The translations under genes and the position numbers were made by a program. DNA of 64,000 nucleotides. It comes from G963664835 sp963664835. Lineage in GTDB: Bacteria; Chloroflexota; UBA6077; FW602-bin22; JBCLEL01. The notes below the pieces were generated by a model, which made no database searches, was not told the origin of the DNA, and was given only the letters and a program-made list of their open reading frames with translations. Location: assembly GCA_963664835.2 (NCBI GenBank), contig CAXXUG010000012.1:124001-188000 (forward strand), written 5' to 3'. Positions 15,092 through 24,066 of the stretch are shown piece by piece (position 1 is the stretch's first letter; every line of letters starts with the position of its first letter).

Positions 15092-15853
15092 ATGGGGAAG
15101 AAACGCTTAGTCGACTTGAGTCACCCCTTTGGAGACAAGGCTCCCTTGTGGCCTTATTTCGACGACTTGAAAATTGAGCGGATGCACTACCACGCAAAAT
15201 CCGGAGTGCTGTCACAAGTCATCACCACCACAATGCACATTACGACCCACGCCGACTCGCCGGCACATGTCATCGAAGGTGCGCCTTATACGGATGAAAT
15301 ACCCCTCGACAGCTATTATGGCACTGGCGTGGTGGTCGATATACCAAAGTCCAAGTGGGAGCTGATCACCGCTGAAGATTTAGAGGCGGCAAGACCCAGG
15401 ATAGAGAAGGGCGACATCGTTATTATTCACACCGGCTGGCATCACAAATACTCAGATAGCGTAGAGTACTTTTGTTACTCACCCGGACTGGGCAGAGAGG
15501 CCGGCGAATGGTTCGTTGAGAGACAGGTGAAGGCTGTGGGCGTTGACCAGCAGGCGCTCGACCATCCCCTGGCAACCGCGATCGCGCCCCATGGCCCCGG
15601 CCCACTGCGGCCGGACATATGCGCGGAATACGAAAGAGAGATGGGACGGCCGGTCCTGGAGGACTTTCCCGAATGGGAGCCCTGCCACCGGCAGCTCTTG
15701 GGCAACGGAATCATGGGATGGGAGAACGTGGGGGGCGACCTTGACGAAGTTGTCGGAATGCGAGTCACGATCGCCGGCTTTCCAATTCGATGGGTCAAAG
15801 GCGACGGCTCCATTGTCCGATTGGTTGCCTTCGTAGATGAGGGAGACCAGTAA
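15092..15853 (+). CDS. cyclase family protein (kynurenine formamidase-like metal hydrolase)
   Basis: This 253-residue protein starts at ATG 15092 (MGKKRLVDLSHPFG). It is of the PF04199 cyclase family that includes kynurenine formamidase and isatin hydrolase. The metal-binding signature H-x-T-T-H-x-D-S-P-x-H is present in HITTHADSPAHV, with a further motif IIHTGWHHKY. Family members hydrolyse cyclic or N-formyl amides using Mn2+ or Zn2+. No tryptophan-catabolism genes are nearby, so the substrate is open. The frame extends upstream to 14969, but that segment lacks family similarity. It is followed closely by the acyl-CoA dehydrogenase-type gene. Confidence 0.85.
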   Translation: MGKKRLVDLSHPFGDKAPLWPYFDDLKIERMHYHAKSGVLSQVITTTMHITTHADSPAHVIEGAPYTDEIPLDSYYGTGVVVDIPKSKWELITAEDLEAARPRIEKGDIVIIHTGWHHKYSDSVEYFCYSPGLGREAGEWFVERQVKAVGVDQQALDHPLATAIAPHGPGPLRPDICAEYEREMGRPVLEDFPEWEPCHRQLLGNGIMGWENVGGDLDEVVGMRVTIAGFPIRWVKGDGSIVRLVAFVDEGDQ

Positions 15854-15935
15854 ACGAGCTTCTCCTACCAAGTCGGCAGCAACCGACTGTTCTTGCCCTT
15901 GTGCTCAAATCGGTCCGTCAAAGGAAACTAAAACT

Positions 15936-16901
15936 TTGAACAGTACCCGCTCTAACCGTTTCTCCGCCGTCGCGGTTGTCGGTGCTGGTTTGATGGGCCA
16001 TGGTATCGCCCAACTGTTCGCGACCCGCGAACTCGACGTACACCTCTACGATCTTGACCCACAAGCGCTTTCACGCGCACTTACAAACGCAGCGGCAAAT
16101 TTGGAAGCTATCGCAGCAAACGGCCTGATCGAGAGAGCCGAGATCCGGTCGATTATCAATAGGATTCATACCCATTCCGCGCTACGCGAAGCGGTATCTG
16201 ACGCGGATCTTGTCATCGAGGCCATTTCCGAAAGCGTTGACCTGAAGCAGAAAGTCTTTCGCGCGCTGGATGAGCTTTGTCCTCAGTCTGTAATCCTCGC
16301 CACTAACACTTCGGCGATCAGCATCTCTGACATTTCCGAGTTGGTTGTAAACCGCCAAAGAGTCGTAGGAACGCATTTCTGGAATCCGCCCTATCTCATA
16401 CCCTTGGTAGAGGTTGTGAAGGGTCCTGATACAGCCCAAGAAACGGTCGACGCCGTCTACCACTTTCTCCAGAGCGTCGGAAAGCGACCCGTCAAGGTGA
16501 GGAAAGATGTCCCTGGGTTTATAGGCAATCGACTTCAGCACGCGTTGTGGCGCGAGGCGATCTCAATCGTAGAGAACGAAATCGCGGATGCCGAGGATGT
16601 CGACGAAGTGATTGCCAGCGGCTTTGGCCTCCGGTTGCCGGCCCTTGGCCCGCTCAAGAATGCCGACCTCGTTGGCCTTGATCTTACGCTCGCAATCCAC
16701 GATTACCTGCTACCCCACATCTCCGGATCGCCAGATTCCTCGCCGTTGCTTAAACGGAAGGCGAACAGGCATGAATTGGGTTGCACGAGCGGCAAGGGGT
16801 TCTACGATTGGACGCCCGAAGACGAGGCGCAACTCAAGAGAGAGTTGATGGCCTACCTGATGGCGTCTCCACAGGTCCGAGCTTCATTCTCCAGGTCCTA
16901 G
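15936..16901 (+). CDS. 3-hydroxyacyl-CoA dehydrogenase
   Basis: TTG 15936 gives a 321-residue protein beginning MNSTRSNRFSAVAVVGAGLMG; an in-frame ATG at 15837 would overlap the previous gene and add a non-conserved leader. The NAD-binding G16-x-G18-x2-G21 is followed by the catalytic region GTHFWNPPYLIPLVEVV (His and Glu) and the C-terminal dimer domain starting PGFIGNRLQHALWREA. The family oxidises L-3-hydroxyacyl-CoA or short hydroxy acids such as L-gulonate. It shares a strand with the cyclase gene (82-base gap) and may be co-transcribed. Confidence 0.9.
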   Translation: MNSTRSNRFSAVAVVGAGLMGHGIAQLFATRELDVHLYDLDPQALSRALTNAAANLEAIAANGLIERAEIRSIINRIHTHSALREAVSDADLVIEAISESVDLKQKVFRALDELCPQSVILATNTSAISISDISELVVNRQRVVGTHFWNPPYLIPLVEVVKGPDTAQETVDAVYHFLQSVGKRPVKVRKDVPGFIGNRLQHALWREAISIVENEIADAEDVDEVIASGFGLRLPALGPLKNADLVGLDLTLAIHDYLLPHISGSPDSSPLLKRKANRHELGCTSGKGFYDWTPEDEAQLKRELMAYLMASPQVRASFSRS

Positions 16902-17593
16902 TATCTTCCAATTCTCTCAGTGACGCGCGCCGCAATGAATCCACCCCCAATGGGCCGGAGCGGCTCTAACTGGGCCCCGGCATTTCCGACCACGCCGCAT
17001 TGTTCACGGTTCACGTAGCTCCCTTGACTTAGCTGCCACGCACCTGTGAGTACCGCACGCGAAGAATTAAAGATCCCTTAGCGGCTCTTCAGTTGATTCG
17101 CGCAGGACACAACCCAAACTGCTACAATTATGGTACAAGCGTTCGAAGCAATCTAAGGGCCAAAGCGGCGCCGACAATCGCCACGTTGGCTCCGCGGGGA
17201 AACGGCCGGGCACCGCAAAAACAGGGCAATAATTGCAAAACAAATGCCCGTTCAGTCCTTAACCTGCCCGGATCTGAGCAGACGGTTGCCCTACCTGTCC
17301 ACGCCTGGACGCGGAGGTGCCCATTCGGAGTACAAAATTACAAAACAAACGTACAAGCCGGATTCTTCAAGTTCCGTTTAGATAGCGTTGAAAAAAGTAG
17401 AAAATGCAAAACAAAGATCCTGCAAGTCGAAGTAAACCCCAATGCCTATTCGGGGTACGGCCTACAAGAGGTTATGTGGCACAAGAGCTCGCCGCGAGTG
17501 GGCGTCGGCTCGCCGGCCCCGCCGGTCAGAACATCGGCGTTTACCGTGTATCCGCTGACGCTACTCTCGCGGTGGTAGGTGAAGGCCGGCTCT
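16902..17593. repeat. gene-free stretch with three TTGCAAAACAAA motifs
   Basis: No credible gene lies between the convergent neighbours. Three copies of a dispersed 12-mer occur: TTGCAAAACAAA at 17233-17244, TTACAAAACAAA at 17338-17349 and ATGCAAAACAAA at 17404-17415. This is the reverse complement of the TTTGTTTTGCAA motif found at 26.8, 34.6 and 61.8 kb. The long open frame at 17093-17578 reads through these repeats and looks spurious. Confidence 0.6.
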
Positions 17594-18487
17594 CTAGCTC
17601 GCCTCCGGGGGGATGAATCTGGTGAACCAAGCGGTGCTCTCCGCCATTACTCTCTCAAAATACGGCGATCCGTACGCTTGGTAGTGTCCGCAGCCCTCCA
17701 GTACCACCCACCTCTTGGGCTCGGCGGCCGCCTGGTACAGCTCCCTTGTATTGTAGTCGGGGACCAAGTCGTCTTCCTCCGCCACGATAAACAGCGCATT
17801 CTCTGGCGGCGCCTGCTTCATTACTTCCTGTGGATGAAAGTTGATGACGGCTTCCGCCGTCTCCAAAGGCATCTCGGTGCAAGTATCTGGGTACCTGGTT
17901 TGGGTCAGCCGGATCATCTCGGCGGAGTCCGGATCAGGAAGCATGATGTGCAGGCGGTCCACGATGCGAGACGCGCCGTGGATTACTCGATGCTTGCGAT
18001 CATCCTTCAGTTCCTTCAGAAACGCCTTCCACTCCCAGGTGCGCCTCAACCCGCGCAGCCACTTCTCACCACAACCCACTCCAACTATGCTGACCAAGCA
18101 CCTTACTCTGGGATCGACACTGGCCACGTAACATACGTTTGCCCCACCAAAGCTAATGCCGTGCAGGCCGATCTGATCGCCGTCTACCGCGTCTTGGAGT
18201 TGCAGGAACGTGATCGCGCTTGAAATGTCCTTGACTTGCTCCTGCGGTATCATGCGCCAGCGAGTCCCCTCGCTCTCACCAAATCCCCTGTAGTCGAAGG
18301 TAAGGGCCACGAACCCGCTGTTGGCCAGGTGGCTGGCCATCTCCGGAAGAAACCTCTCCTGATGAGCGCCGAAACCTGGGCAAAGAACGATGGCGCTTCG
18401 CTTCTCGCCCGCGCGCATTCCCTTGGGTTTATGTAGGTAGCCAACTAGCTCCATGCCATCGCTGTAGAAAGTGATTCGTTCTGCCAT
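17594..18487 (-). CDS. alpha/beta hydrolase
   Basis: This 297-residue protein has the alpha/beta hydrolase fold with a clear triad: nucleophile S112 in GISFGG, acid D240 in AEEDDLVPD and H268 in GCGHYQAY. The oxyanion-side segment LCPGFGAHQ follows strand 3. The layout resembles acetyl-xylan-esterase or dienelactone-hydrolase-like serine hydrolases of cytosolic type; no signal peptide is seen. It starts at ATG 18487 behind AGAGGTG. It shares its strand with the SDR gene upstream (114-base gap). Substrate unknown. Confidence 0.88.
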   Translation of the reverse strand: MAERITFYSDGMELVGYLHKPKGMRAGEKRSAIVLCPGFGAHQERFLPEMASHLANSGFVALTFDYRGFGESEGTRWRMIPQEQVKDISSAITFLQLQDAVDGDQIGLHGISFGGANVCYVASVDPRVRCLVSIVGVGCGEKWLRGLRRTWEWKAFLKELKDDRKHRVIHGASRIVDRLHIMLPDPDSAEMIRLTQTRYPDTCTEMPLETAEAVINFHPQEVMKQAPPENALFIVAEEDDLVPDYNTRELYQAAAEPKRWVVLEGCGHYQAYGSPYFERVMAESTAWFTRFIPPEAS

Positions 18488-18601
18488 AGCACCTCTTGGT
18501 TCAGTTGGGGTGGGGTGAATGCGACCGGCGCCGCGGGGGCTCCATTACAGACGATCGGAACTGGGTCACGACTTTAACTGGAGCCCGGGGCTTCCTGAGC
18601 C

Positions 18602-19366
18602 CTACTTTGCGACGAGACCCCCATCTATCGTCATTGTGTGTCCGACGACGAAGGAAGCCTTATCCGAGCTGAGCCAGACAACGGCCTCGGCAACCTCTTC
18701 CGGCTCGCCCACGCGTCCAATTGGTTGCCAGGAGTTCGCCTCCCCTCGCAGTGCCGGGTTGGCTTTATAAATACGCTCCATCAGATCGGTGCGAATCAGG
18801 CCGGGGCATACGGCGTTGATGCGTACACCCTGTGCAGCGTGCTCCACCGCCATCGCTTTGGTTAGGCCGGAGACTCCATGCTTGCTCGCGACGTAGATGG
18901 GTTGCCCCGCTACACCTACCAAGCCGGCAATTGAAGATGTGTTGACGATTGCCCCGCCTCCCTGCTTGATCATCTGAGGGACCTCGTGCTTCATGCAAAG
19001 CCACACACCCTTGAGGTTGACCTCGATCACACCATCCAGAGTCTCCTGGGTGAACCTCTGGTCGGGGAAGGTAAGCTCACGCTCTATGCCAGCGTTATTG
19101 AATGCGCAGTCTAGACGGCCGTAGGTGGAGACTACTTCGGCGACAAGGGCCTCGATCTCTTCTTCCTTGGAGGCGTCGGACTGAACGAATGTGGACTCGC
19201 CTCCCGCCTCGTTTATCTTGGTCGCTGTCGCCTCTCCACTATCGACGTCCAGGTCAGAGACAACGACCTTAGCTTCTTCCCTCGCAAACGCCAAGGCGGT
19301 GGCCCTGCCGATTCCAGTGCCCCCTCCAGTTACGAGGGCGACTTTGCCTTCTAACCAACCTGCCAT
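18602..19366 (-). CDS. short-chain dehydrogenase/reductase
   Basis: This 254-residue classical SDR has the coenzyme motif TGGGTGIG (13-20), NNAG (90-93), catalytic Ser144/145, and Y158-x3-K162. Asp38 after strand 2 (SDLDVD) suggests NAD(H) preference. It ends with the usual GHTMTIDGG. It is similar to glucose-1-dehydrogenase and 3-oxoacyl reductase groups, which are too broad to fix a substrate. Start ATG 19366 has GGAGG six bases before it. Confidence 0.92.
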   Translation of the reverse strand: MAGWLEGKVALVTGGGTGIGRATALAFAREEAKVVVSDLDVDSGEATATKINEAGGESTFVQSDASKEEEIEALVAEVVSTYGRLDCAFNNAGIERELTFPDQRFTQETLDGVIEVNLKGVWLCMKHEVPQMIKQGGGAIVNTSSIAGLVGVAGQPIYVASKHGVSGLTKAMAVEHAAQGVRINAVCPGLIRTDLMERIYKANPALRGEANSWQPIGRVGEPEEVAEAVVWLSSDKASFVVGHTMTIDGGLVAK

Positions 19367-19549
19367 ATCAAGCCTCCGTGGGTAGAATCGTTACGCTCAA
19401 AAACACCACCTTGCGGGACGACCGGCAAATGGGGCTGAAACCCGGAGTACGCACTCACGGTTCGCAATCTCGCGTCGTGGCCGCTGGATGCATGCGTGAA
19501 AGGCGATCCCGGTATAGTTGCGCCCGCTCACTAGATCGTTATTGTGAGC

Positions 19550-20392
19550 CTAGCGGATAATTCCCTTGATGGCAGGGTCGGACATGCTGAAAGGCCAGCC
19601 CGAACCGCCGGCGTGGTGGAACTCGTCCGATTTCCCGCACACCCAATAGAACATCTCAGCGACGCGCAAAACTGACTGCCAAAGTCGCGTCGGCCCATCG
19701 AAGTACTCACTCTTATAAGTGTAGTCTGCGCCCAAGAAATCGAAGTCAGGATCCACTACCCAATCCCGCTTGGGCGGCGTGGTCCTCCAGTAATCCCATT
19801 TCAGCAAATTGCGGGTAGATGAATCGACTTTGTTCGATTGCCGGTGCCAAATTGAGTAGGCGGTGAAGAATACCGACCCAGCCGGCGCTACGGTTGCCAC
19901 TTGGCCGGCCAAGCCGCCGAAGTGATCTAGCTCCTCCCGCGGTATTGGCACCAGGTGAGAGCCTGGCATCACGTACGTTGGCCCCATCTCCATGGTGTTC
20001 TCTTGGGGGATGTAGAAGACTTGGAGTATGTTGCACTTGCGCTCGAAATCTGAGCCGGCGTCCATGTGCCAGCTCTTTGCGGGCACGGGACCTACCAGCC
20101 GATGGTTCGCAATCCAGTCGGGCATCTGAAAGTTCTCACTCAGCAGCGACCTCGCAACGCCGGCCACTTCTGGATGCAGTAGGACTTCTTCAACGAACCG
20201 CTCTTCTCTCGCAAGCCACTCCATCTGGTTGCTGGACCTTTGGTCCATCAAGTCGGTAACCCACCTGTTTGTGGAGTCGGGTATTACTCCTTCCAGAACA
20301 AGAAATCCCGTCTTGCAAAAATCCAACACTTGCTGATCGGTCATCGTTGGCTTTATGTCGGTAGACGCTATCGTCGGTGCAATCGCCATCAT
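19550..20392 (-). CDS. phytanoyl-CoA dioxygenase family protein, copy 1
   Basis: This 280-residue Fe(II)/2-oxoglutarate dioxygenase of the PhyH family has iron ligands H109-x-D111 (SWHMDAG) and H183 (IWHRQSN), followed by the 2-oxoglutarate-binding basic residue R184 or K188. Its start directly abuts the stop of a 120-residue unknown protein (TAA then ATG), so they are translated together. A paralogue at 34889-35740 shares long identical stretches such as FCKTGFLVLEGVIPDSTNRW. PhyH proteins hydroxylate very diverse small molecules; substrate is unknown. Confidence 0.9.
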   Translation of the reverse strand: MMAIAPTIASTDIKPTMTDQQVLDFCKTGFLVLEGVIPDSTNRWVTDLMDQRSSNQMEWLAREERFVEEVLLHPEVAGVARSLLSENFQMPDWIANHRLVGPVPAKSWHMDAGSDFERKCNILQVFYIPQENTMEMGPTYVMPGSHLVPIPREELDHFGGLAGQVATVAPAGSVFFTAYSIWHRQSNKVDSSTRNLLKWDYWRTTPPKRDWVVDPDFDFLGADYTYKSEYFDGPTRLWQSVLRVAEMFYWVCGKSDEFHHAGGSGWPFSMSDPAIKGIIR

Positions 20393-20755
20393 TTAACCCC
20401 ACTTTTCGAGTACGAATTCGCAGGAAAGATGAGTATCCTGTGTGTGTCCAACAGGTAGCTGAACCGGGAAGCGGATAACTCTCCAGCCATCGTTTATCGC
20501 TTCAAGCACTGATTTGTACGGCCAATCCGCCGCATTGAACGGCCCGTCAGAGACCACGCCGTCTTGGATTAACTGCATCCCAATTACTCGCTCGGTAACG
20601 GACGACGTATTACTCTGCAGAAAGAGCAGACTCTGGCGATTTCCGTTGTTGGCGCCAATCCTCTCACCCAGTTTACGCAACCTGGCCTCAGTCAACTCTC
20701 CTCGTCTTAGCTGTTCGATGCACTCCTCAAGATGCTGCTTGATACTAGCGGACAA
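20393..20755 (-). CDS. unknown 120-residue protein coupled to PhyH
   Basis: I do not recognise this protein. It starts at TTG 20755, six bases after AGGTGA, and its TAA stop directly precedes the PhyH start. The N-terminus is helical and charged (IKQHLEECIEQLRRGELTEARLRKLGE) and the C-terminal half is beta-like (GWRVIRFPVQLPVGH to CEFVLEKWG). It has no signal or membrane segment. Tight coupling suggests a partner or accessory of the dioxygenase. The second PhyH at 34.9 kb has no such companion. Confidence 0.7.
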   Translation of the reverse strand: MSASIKQHLEECIEQLRRGELTEARLRKLGERIGANNGNRQSLLFLQSNTSSVTERVIGMQLIQDGVVSDGPFNAADWPYKSVLEAINDGWRVIRFPVQLPVGHTQDTHLSCEFVLEKWG

Positions 20756-21126
20756 TTTCCATCACCTCAACTTCTCAATTGCTGTGGCGTGGAATCTACC
20801 GGCGACGCGCCACTTAAATCATTCGATTCACCAGACCGCCCGGTTGACAGGGGCCGGCCGAGTCCTGCCTTTCAGAACGGCCGGAAGGGACTGCTACATT
20901 GTCTGCGCCTAGTAGTAGTCGCTTCCATTATACCGGGTGCCGGTCTCGCCGTGAATGACGCAAGGCACATCCTCTGTGAGAGGTTAGCGCTTGGTATATC
21001 ACGGGTCAATTGACACCTCTCAATTCATCGGCAGTTAGAATCTTAGCACTACCTCCGGTCGAGATTCTTCCCAATATTGTCTACGATTGGCGGAGAGATT
21101 GGCGAGCTGCCAACCCGATGCGCGCG
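20756..21126. other. intergenic stretch, nothing recognised
   Basis: These 371 bases hold no credible gene, RNA or repeat that I can identify. Confidence 0.4.
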
Positions 21127-22668
21127 CTAGGTCAGGAACTCGGCGATTCGCTCCGCTATCACCATTGTCGTCGCGTTGGTGTTCGCCCGGATACAGTCGG
21201 GCATTATCGAGGCATCGGCCACTATGAGTCCGTCTAGCCCGTGTACCCGACCGTTCTGGTCGACGACCGCCAGTGGGTCCGAAGCCGGCCCCATCTTGCA
21301 GGTTCCAGAAACGTGGTGCGCCGTAGACACATTTCTCCATATCCATTTATCGAGCGTCTCATCCGAAGCCAAGTCTTCATCCGCTGGGTCTAGACGATGC
21401 TTGACAACGCGCGAGAGTTCGGGGTATCTGGCCAATTCGAGCGATGTTCTGACTCCGAGTCGCAGGCGTTCACGGTCGCCAAACTCCTGAAGATAGTTGA
21501 AGTCCAATACTGGTTGAATCTTGGGATTATCGGAGGCGAGACTGAGTTCTCCCGCGCCATGTGCGAGTCCGAGTAGCACCGCCATTCCAATCCCCTCAAA
21601 CTCAGCTGAGCGCGAGGTGCTGTGTTTAGTCGCTAGAGAAACTTGCTGGATCATTAGATCATTCCGAATGGTCGAGCCGGGGACGGTCGTCCTGAGAAAA
21701 ACTTGGAGTTGGGGCGCGAGTTCATTCTGCACGAATGATTCAACGGTCTTCCAGATCAGCGAGACCATCGGGTGATCTCGCAGGTTCTTACCCACACCAT
21801 GTAGTTCGTGTACGACTGGAACATGTGCGTTGTTATTTGGCGGTCCAATTCCTGAGAGCAACAGCACGTGGGGAGAGCCTATAGCGCCCGCACAAAGTAC
21901 TACCTGATGTCCGTACACAGCGAAGGCCTCGCTTCCGCGCTCAACCATAACGCCGACCGCGGTCTTCTCCTCCACGATGACGCGGTGCACGAGCGTGTTT
22001 GGTAGGACCGTAAGATTCGGTCGCGAGCGTGCCGGGTTGAGATATCCGAGAGCAGTGCTCCAACGCATGCCGTTGAAGTGATTAAACGGGATTGGGCCCA
22101 CGCCGGCCGAACTGGGGTGGTTGTGGTCGGGACACCCGGCGAATCCCGCGTCCAAGCAACTGTTGTAGAACGCTGTTTGATCGTCGTGCCAATCCTCCTC
22201 TCTGAATCGGCTGACCGGAATTGGGCCGGCGTCGCCGTGATATTCGCCATTGAAGTTGAGGTCGGTCTCGATCTTGCGAAAATAGGGAAGGAGTTGTTGA
22301 AAACTCCACTCATCGTTGCCCAAATCTGTCCAGCTGTCGTAGTCTTCGGGAACTCCTCGCAGGAAGATCATTGCGTTGACAGCACTTGATCCTCCGGTCA
22401 CTTTTCCCCTGTAGACTGGCATTCGACGATCAGGCGTGGCGAGCGCCTCGAAGTTCCAGTCGTGTTTGCTGGCGGGGCCAAACGCCTTCGGTAGCGGTTT
22501 TTCAAGGTGGGAATAGGCGTACCTGATCTCTTCCGGCATTCCGTCGAAGTCGGGATAGTCCGGCCCCGCTTCCAGTAAGAGCACAGAGTTCTGAGGGTCT
22601 TCAGAGAGGCGCGCGGCCATTATGGCGCCGGCTGTGCCGGCTCCGACGACAATGTGATCGTAGGCCAA
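21127..22668 (-). CDS. GMC family FAD oxidoreductase (choline dehydrogenase-like)
   Basis: This 513-residue flavoprotein has the FAD motif G9-A-G11-T-A-G14 and Glu at the end of strand 2 (LLEAGPDYP), plus the GMC signature GKVTGGSSAVNAM. The catalytic pair is H452 in HHVSGTCKMGP and Asn496/Asn498 in ANTNATTM. GMC enzymes oxidise primary alcohols, sugars or choline. It lacks a signal peptide, so a membrane-associated or cytosolic dehydrogenase is more likely than a secreted oxidase. It starts at TTG 22668 behind GGAGA. It is likely a single-gene unit. Confidence 0.92.
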   Translation of the reverse strand: MAYDHIVVGAGTAGAIMAARLSEDPQNSVLLLEAGPDYPDFDGMPEEIRYAYSHLEKPLPKAFGPASKHDWNFEALATPDRRMPVYRGKVTGGSSAVNAMIFLRGVPEDYDSWTDLGNDEWSFQQLLPYFRKIETDLNFNGEYHGDAGPIPVSRFREEDWHDDQTAFYNSCLDAGFAGCPDHNHPSSAGVGPIPFNHFNGMRWSTALGYLNPARSRPNLTVLPNTLVHRVIVEEKTAVGVMVERGSEAFAVYGHQVVLCAGAIGSPHVLLLSGIGPPNNNAHVPVVHELHGVGKNLRDHPMVSLIWKTVESFVQNELAPQLQVFLRTTVPGSTIRNDLMIQQVSLATKHSTSRSAEFEGIGMAVLLGLAHGAGELSLASDNPKIQPVLDFNYLQEFGDRERLRLGVRTSLELARYPELSRVVKHRLDPADEDLASDETLDKWIWRNVSTAHHVSGTCKMGPASDPLAVVDQNGRVHGLDGLIVADASIMPDCIRANTNATTMVIAERIAEFLT

Positions 22669-23001
22669 GATTAGGTCTCCTGCAGGCGACCTGAGGTTTC
22701 AACTGGCAAGGATACATCCAAGCGCTGTGGTAGCAGCACTCCAGAACGTTGCTTAGTTCGGACGCGGACGCACCGTCAATGCCCGCAGCGTCGAGATGTC
22801 CGAGCGGAATTCGCCAAACTAGGGGTCAGGAACCACTTCAACTTGGGCATCCTAAAGAGTGCGCCTTACGATGGTTGACAGTTCGTGGCATCCTAGTGGG
22901 AGTCTCGGAATCAACAAATGAATTGGGTCGTCCCACCTTGTTGGAGATCGTATCGTTCGGTTCTCCGCTCGACCGTGCACCGAGATTTGATCTTCGGGCA
23001 C
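22669..23001. other. intergenic stretch, nothing recognised
   Basis: These 333 bases precede the GMC gene on the minus strand and should contain its promoter. I see no convincing boxes, gene or repeat. Confidence 0.4.
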
Positions 23002-24015
23002 CTATTGGGACATCAAAGTGGGCGAACGAAGAGGTGGTGCGAATTGCTCAGGCGAGAGCGGAACAAAATCCTTCTGATATACCTGGATCCGATAAGAGCC
23101 AAAATCTGCGACGTACATCCTGAATTGTTTGTCGATCTTCACGGACTTAGGATTTCTAAATCGCTCCTGGGGTTCAAGGTCAGCCATATCCCTCAGACGA
23201 TTCGGTAGCGCGTTGGCCATCATGTATTGTCGACCGGATCTGGATAGAGTCGCATTACCTATGAATCTCTTTACGTAGTGGCCTTCCGAGTTGAATTGTT
23301 GGACCCGGTTGTTGCCGGCGTCTGCCACATAGATGTCACCGTGGTCGTCGACGGCTACCCCAGCTGGACGGCTAAACATCCCGTTTCCGTCTCCCGAACC
23401 GCCAATGGTAAGAAGGAATCTTCCATCGCGACTAAACTTCTGGACACGGTCGTTCCGCCAGTCGGCAACATACACATCCCCAATCTCATCAACGGCTATG
23501 CCCCACGGCATGTTTAACTCACCGTCGCCATCGCCAAATCGCCCCCAACTCTGGATAAACTCGCCGCTCTGGGAGAATTTCTGGACCCGGTGATTCATCG
23601 TATCTACCACGTATAGATTCTCTTCGGAATCGAACGCTATTCCAGAGGGGCGGTTGAGTTGGCCCTCCGCCTTTCCATGGTCCCCCCAATTGGTCACGAA
23701 GTTGCCATCGGGGGTCAGGACCGTAATCCGGTGGAGCGCTTCGTCGGAAATCCAAAGCTTCTGTTCGCGGTCTATTGCAATGGCAGCCGGCAACTGGAAC
23801 TTACCGTCGTCAGCCCCAAATCCGCCGATTGCTCCAAGGTTCTCGTCCGTTTGGGTCACCCGGCTGATCTGGGCGAACCGAGGACTTCGGCACACCACAT
23901 ATAGAGTTTCATCAGCTCCGATGGCGAGGTCGACGGGAAAGTTGGTAACCCTTCGCATTCCCAAAGTCTTTACGTAAGGGAAACCGGCCCTCAGGAGCCC
24001 GTAGGGTCTGGCCAT
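23002..24015 (-). CDS. NHL-repeat beta-propeller protein
   Basis: This 337-residue protein consists of about six NHL repeats, with repeated units of the form RPSGIAFDSEENLYVVDTMN, HRVQKFSQSGEFIQSWG and the like, forming a beta propeller. It has no visible signal peptide. NHL propellers bind proteins, RNA or small ligands; bacterial stand-alone versions are mostly uncharacterised. It starts at ATG 24015 (GGAGA upstream), 51 bases after the DUF1501 gene, and is the last gene of the DUF1800-DUF1501-NHL operon. Confidence 0.88.
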   Translation of the reverse strand: MARPYGLLRAGFPYVKTLGMRRVTNFPVDLAIGADETLYVVCRSPRFAQISRVTQTDENLGAIGGFGADDGKFQLPAAIAIDREQKLWISDEALHRITVLTPDGNFVTNWGDHGKAEGQLNRPSGIAFDSEENLYVVDTMNHRVQKFSQSGEFIQSWGRFGDGDGELNMPWGIAVDEIGDVYVADWRNDRVQKFSRDGRFLLTIGGSGDGNGMFSRPAGVAVDDHGDIYVADAGNNRVQQFNSEGHYVKRFIGNATLSRSGRQYMMANALPNRLRDMADLEPQERFRNPKSVKIDKQFRMYVADFGSYRIQVYQKDFVPLSPEQFAPPLRSPTLMSQ

Positions 24016-24066
24016 TATTGTCTCCGAATGATTCCCGCGCTTTTTGCCCGACGCGCCGCGTTGGTG

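Noticed and set aside
17093..17578. 161-codon plus-strand frame
   Set aside because: It reads through TTGCAAAACAAA repeats, has low-complexity composition and no ribosome binding site.
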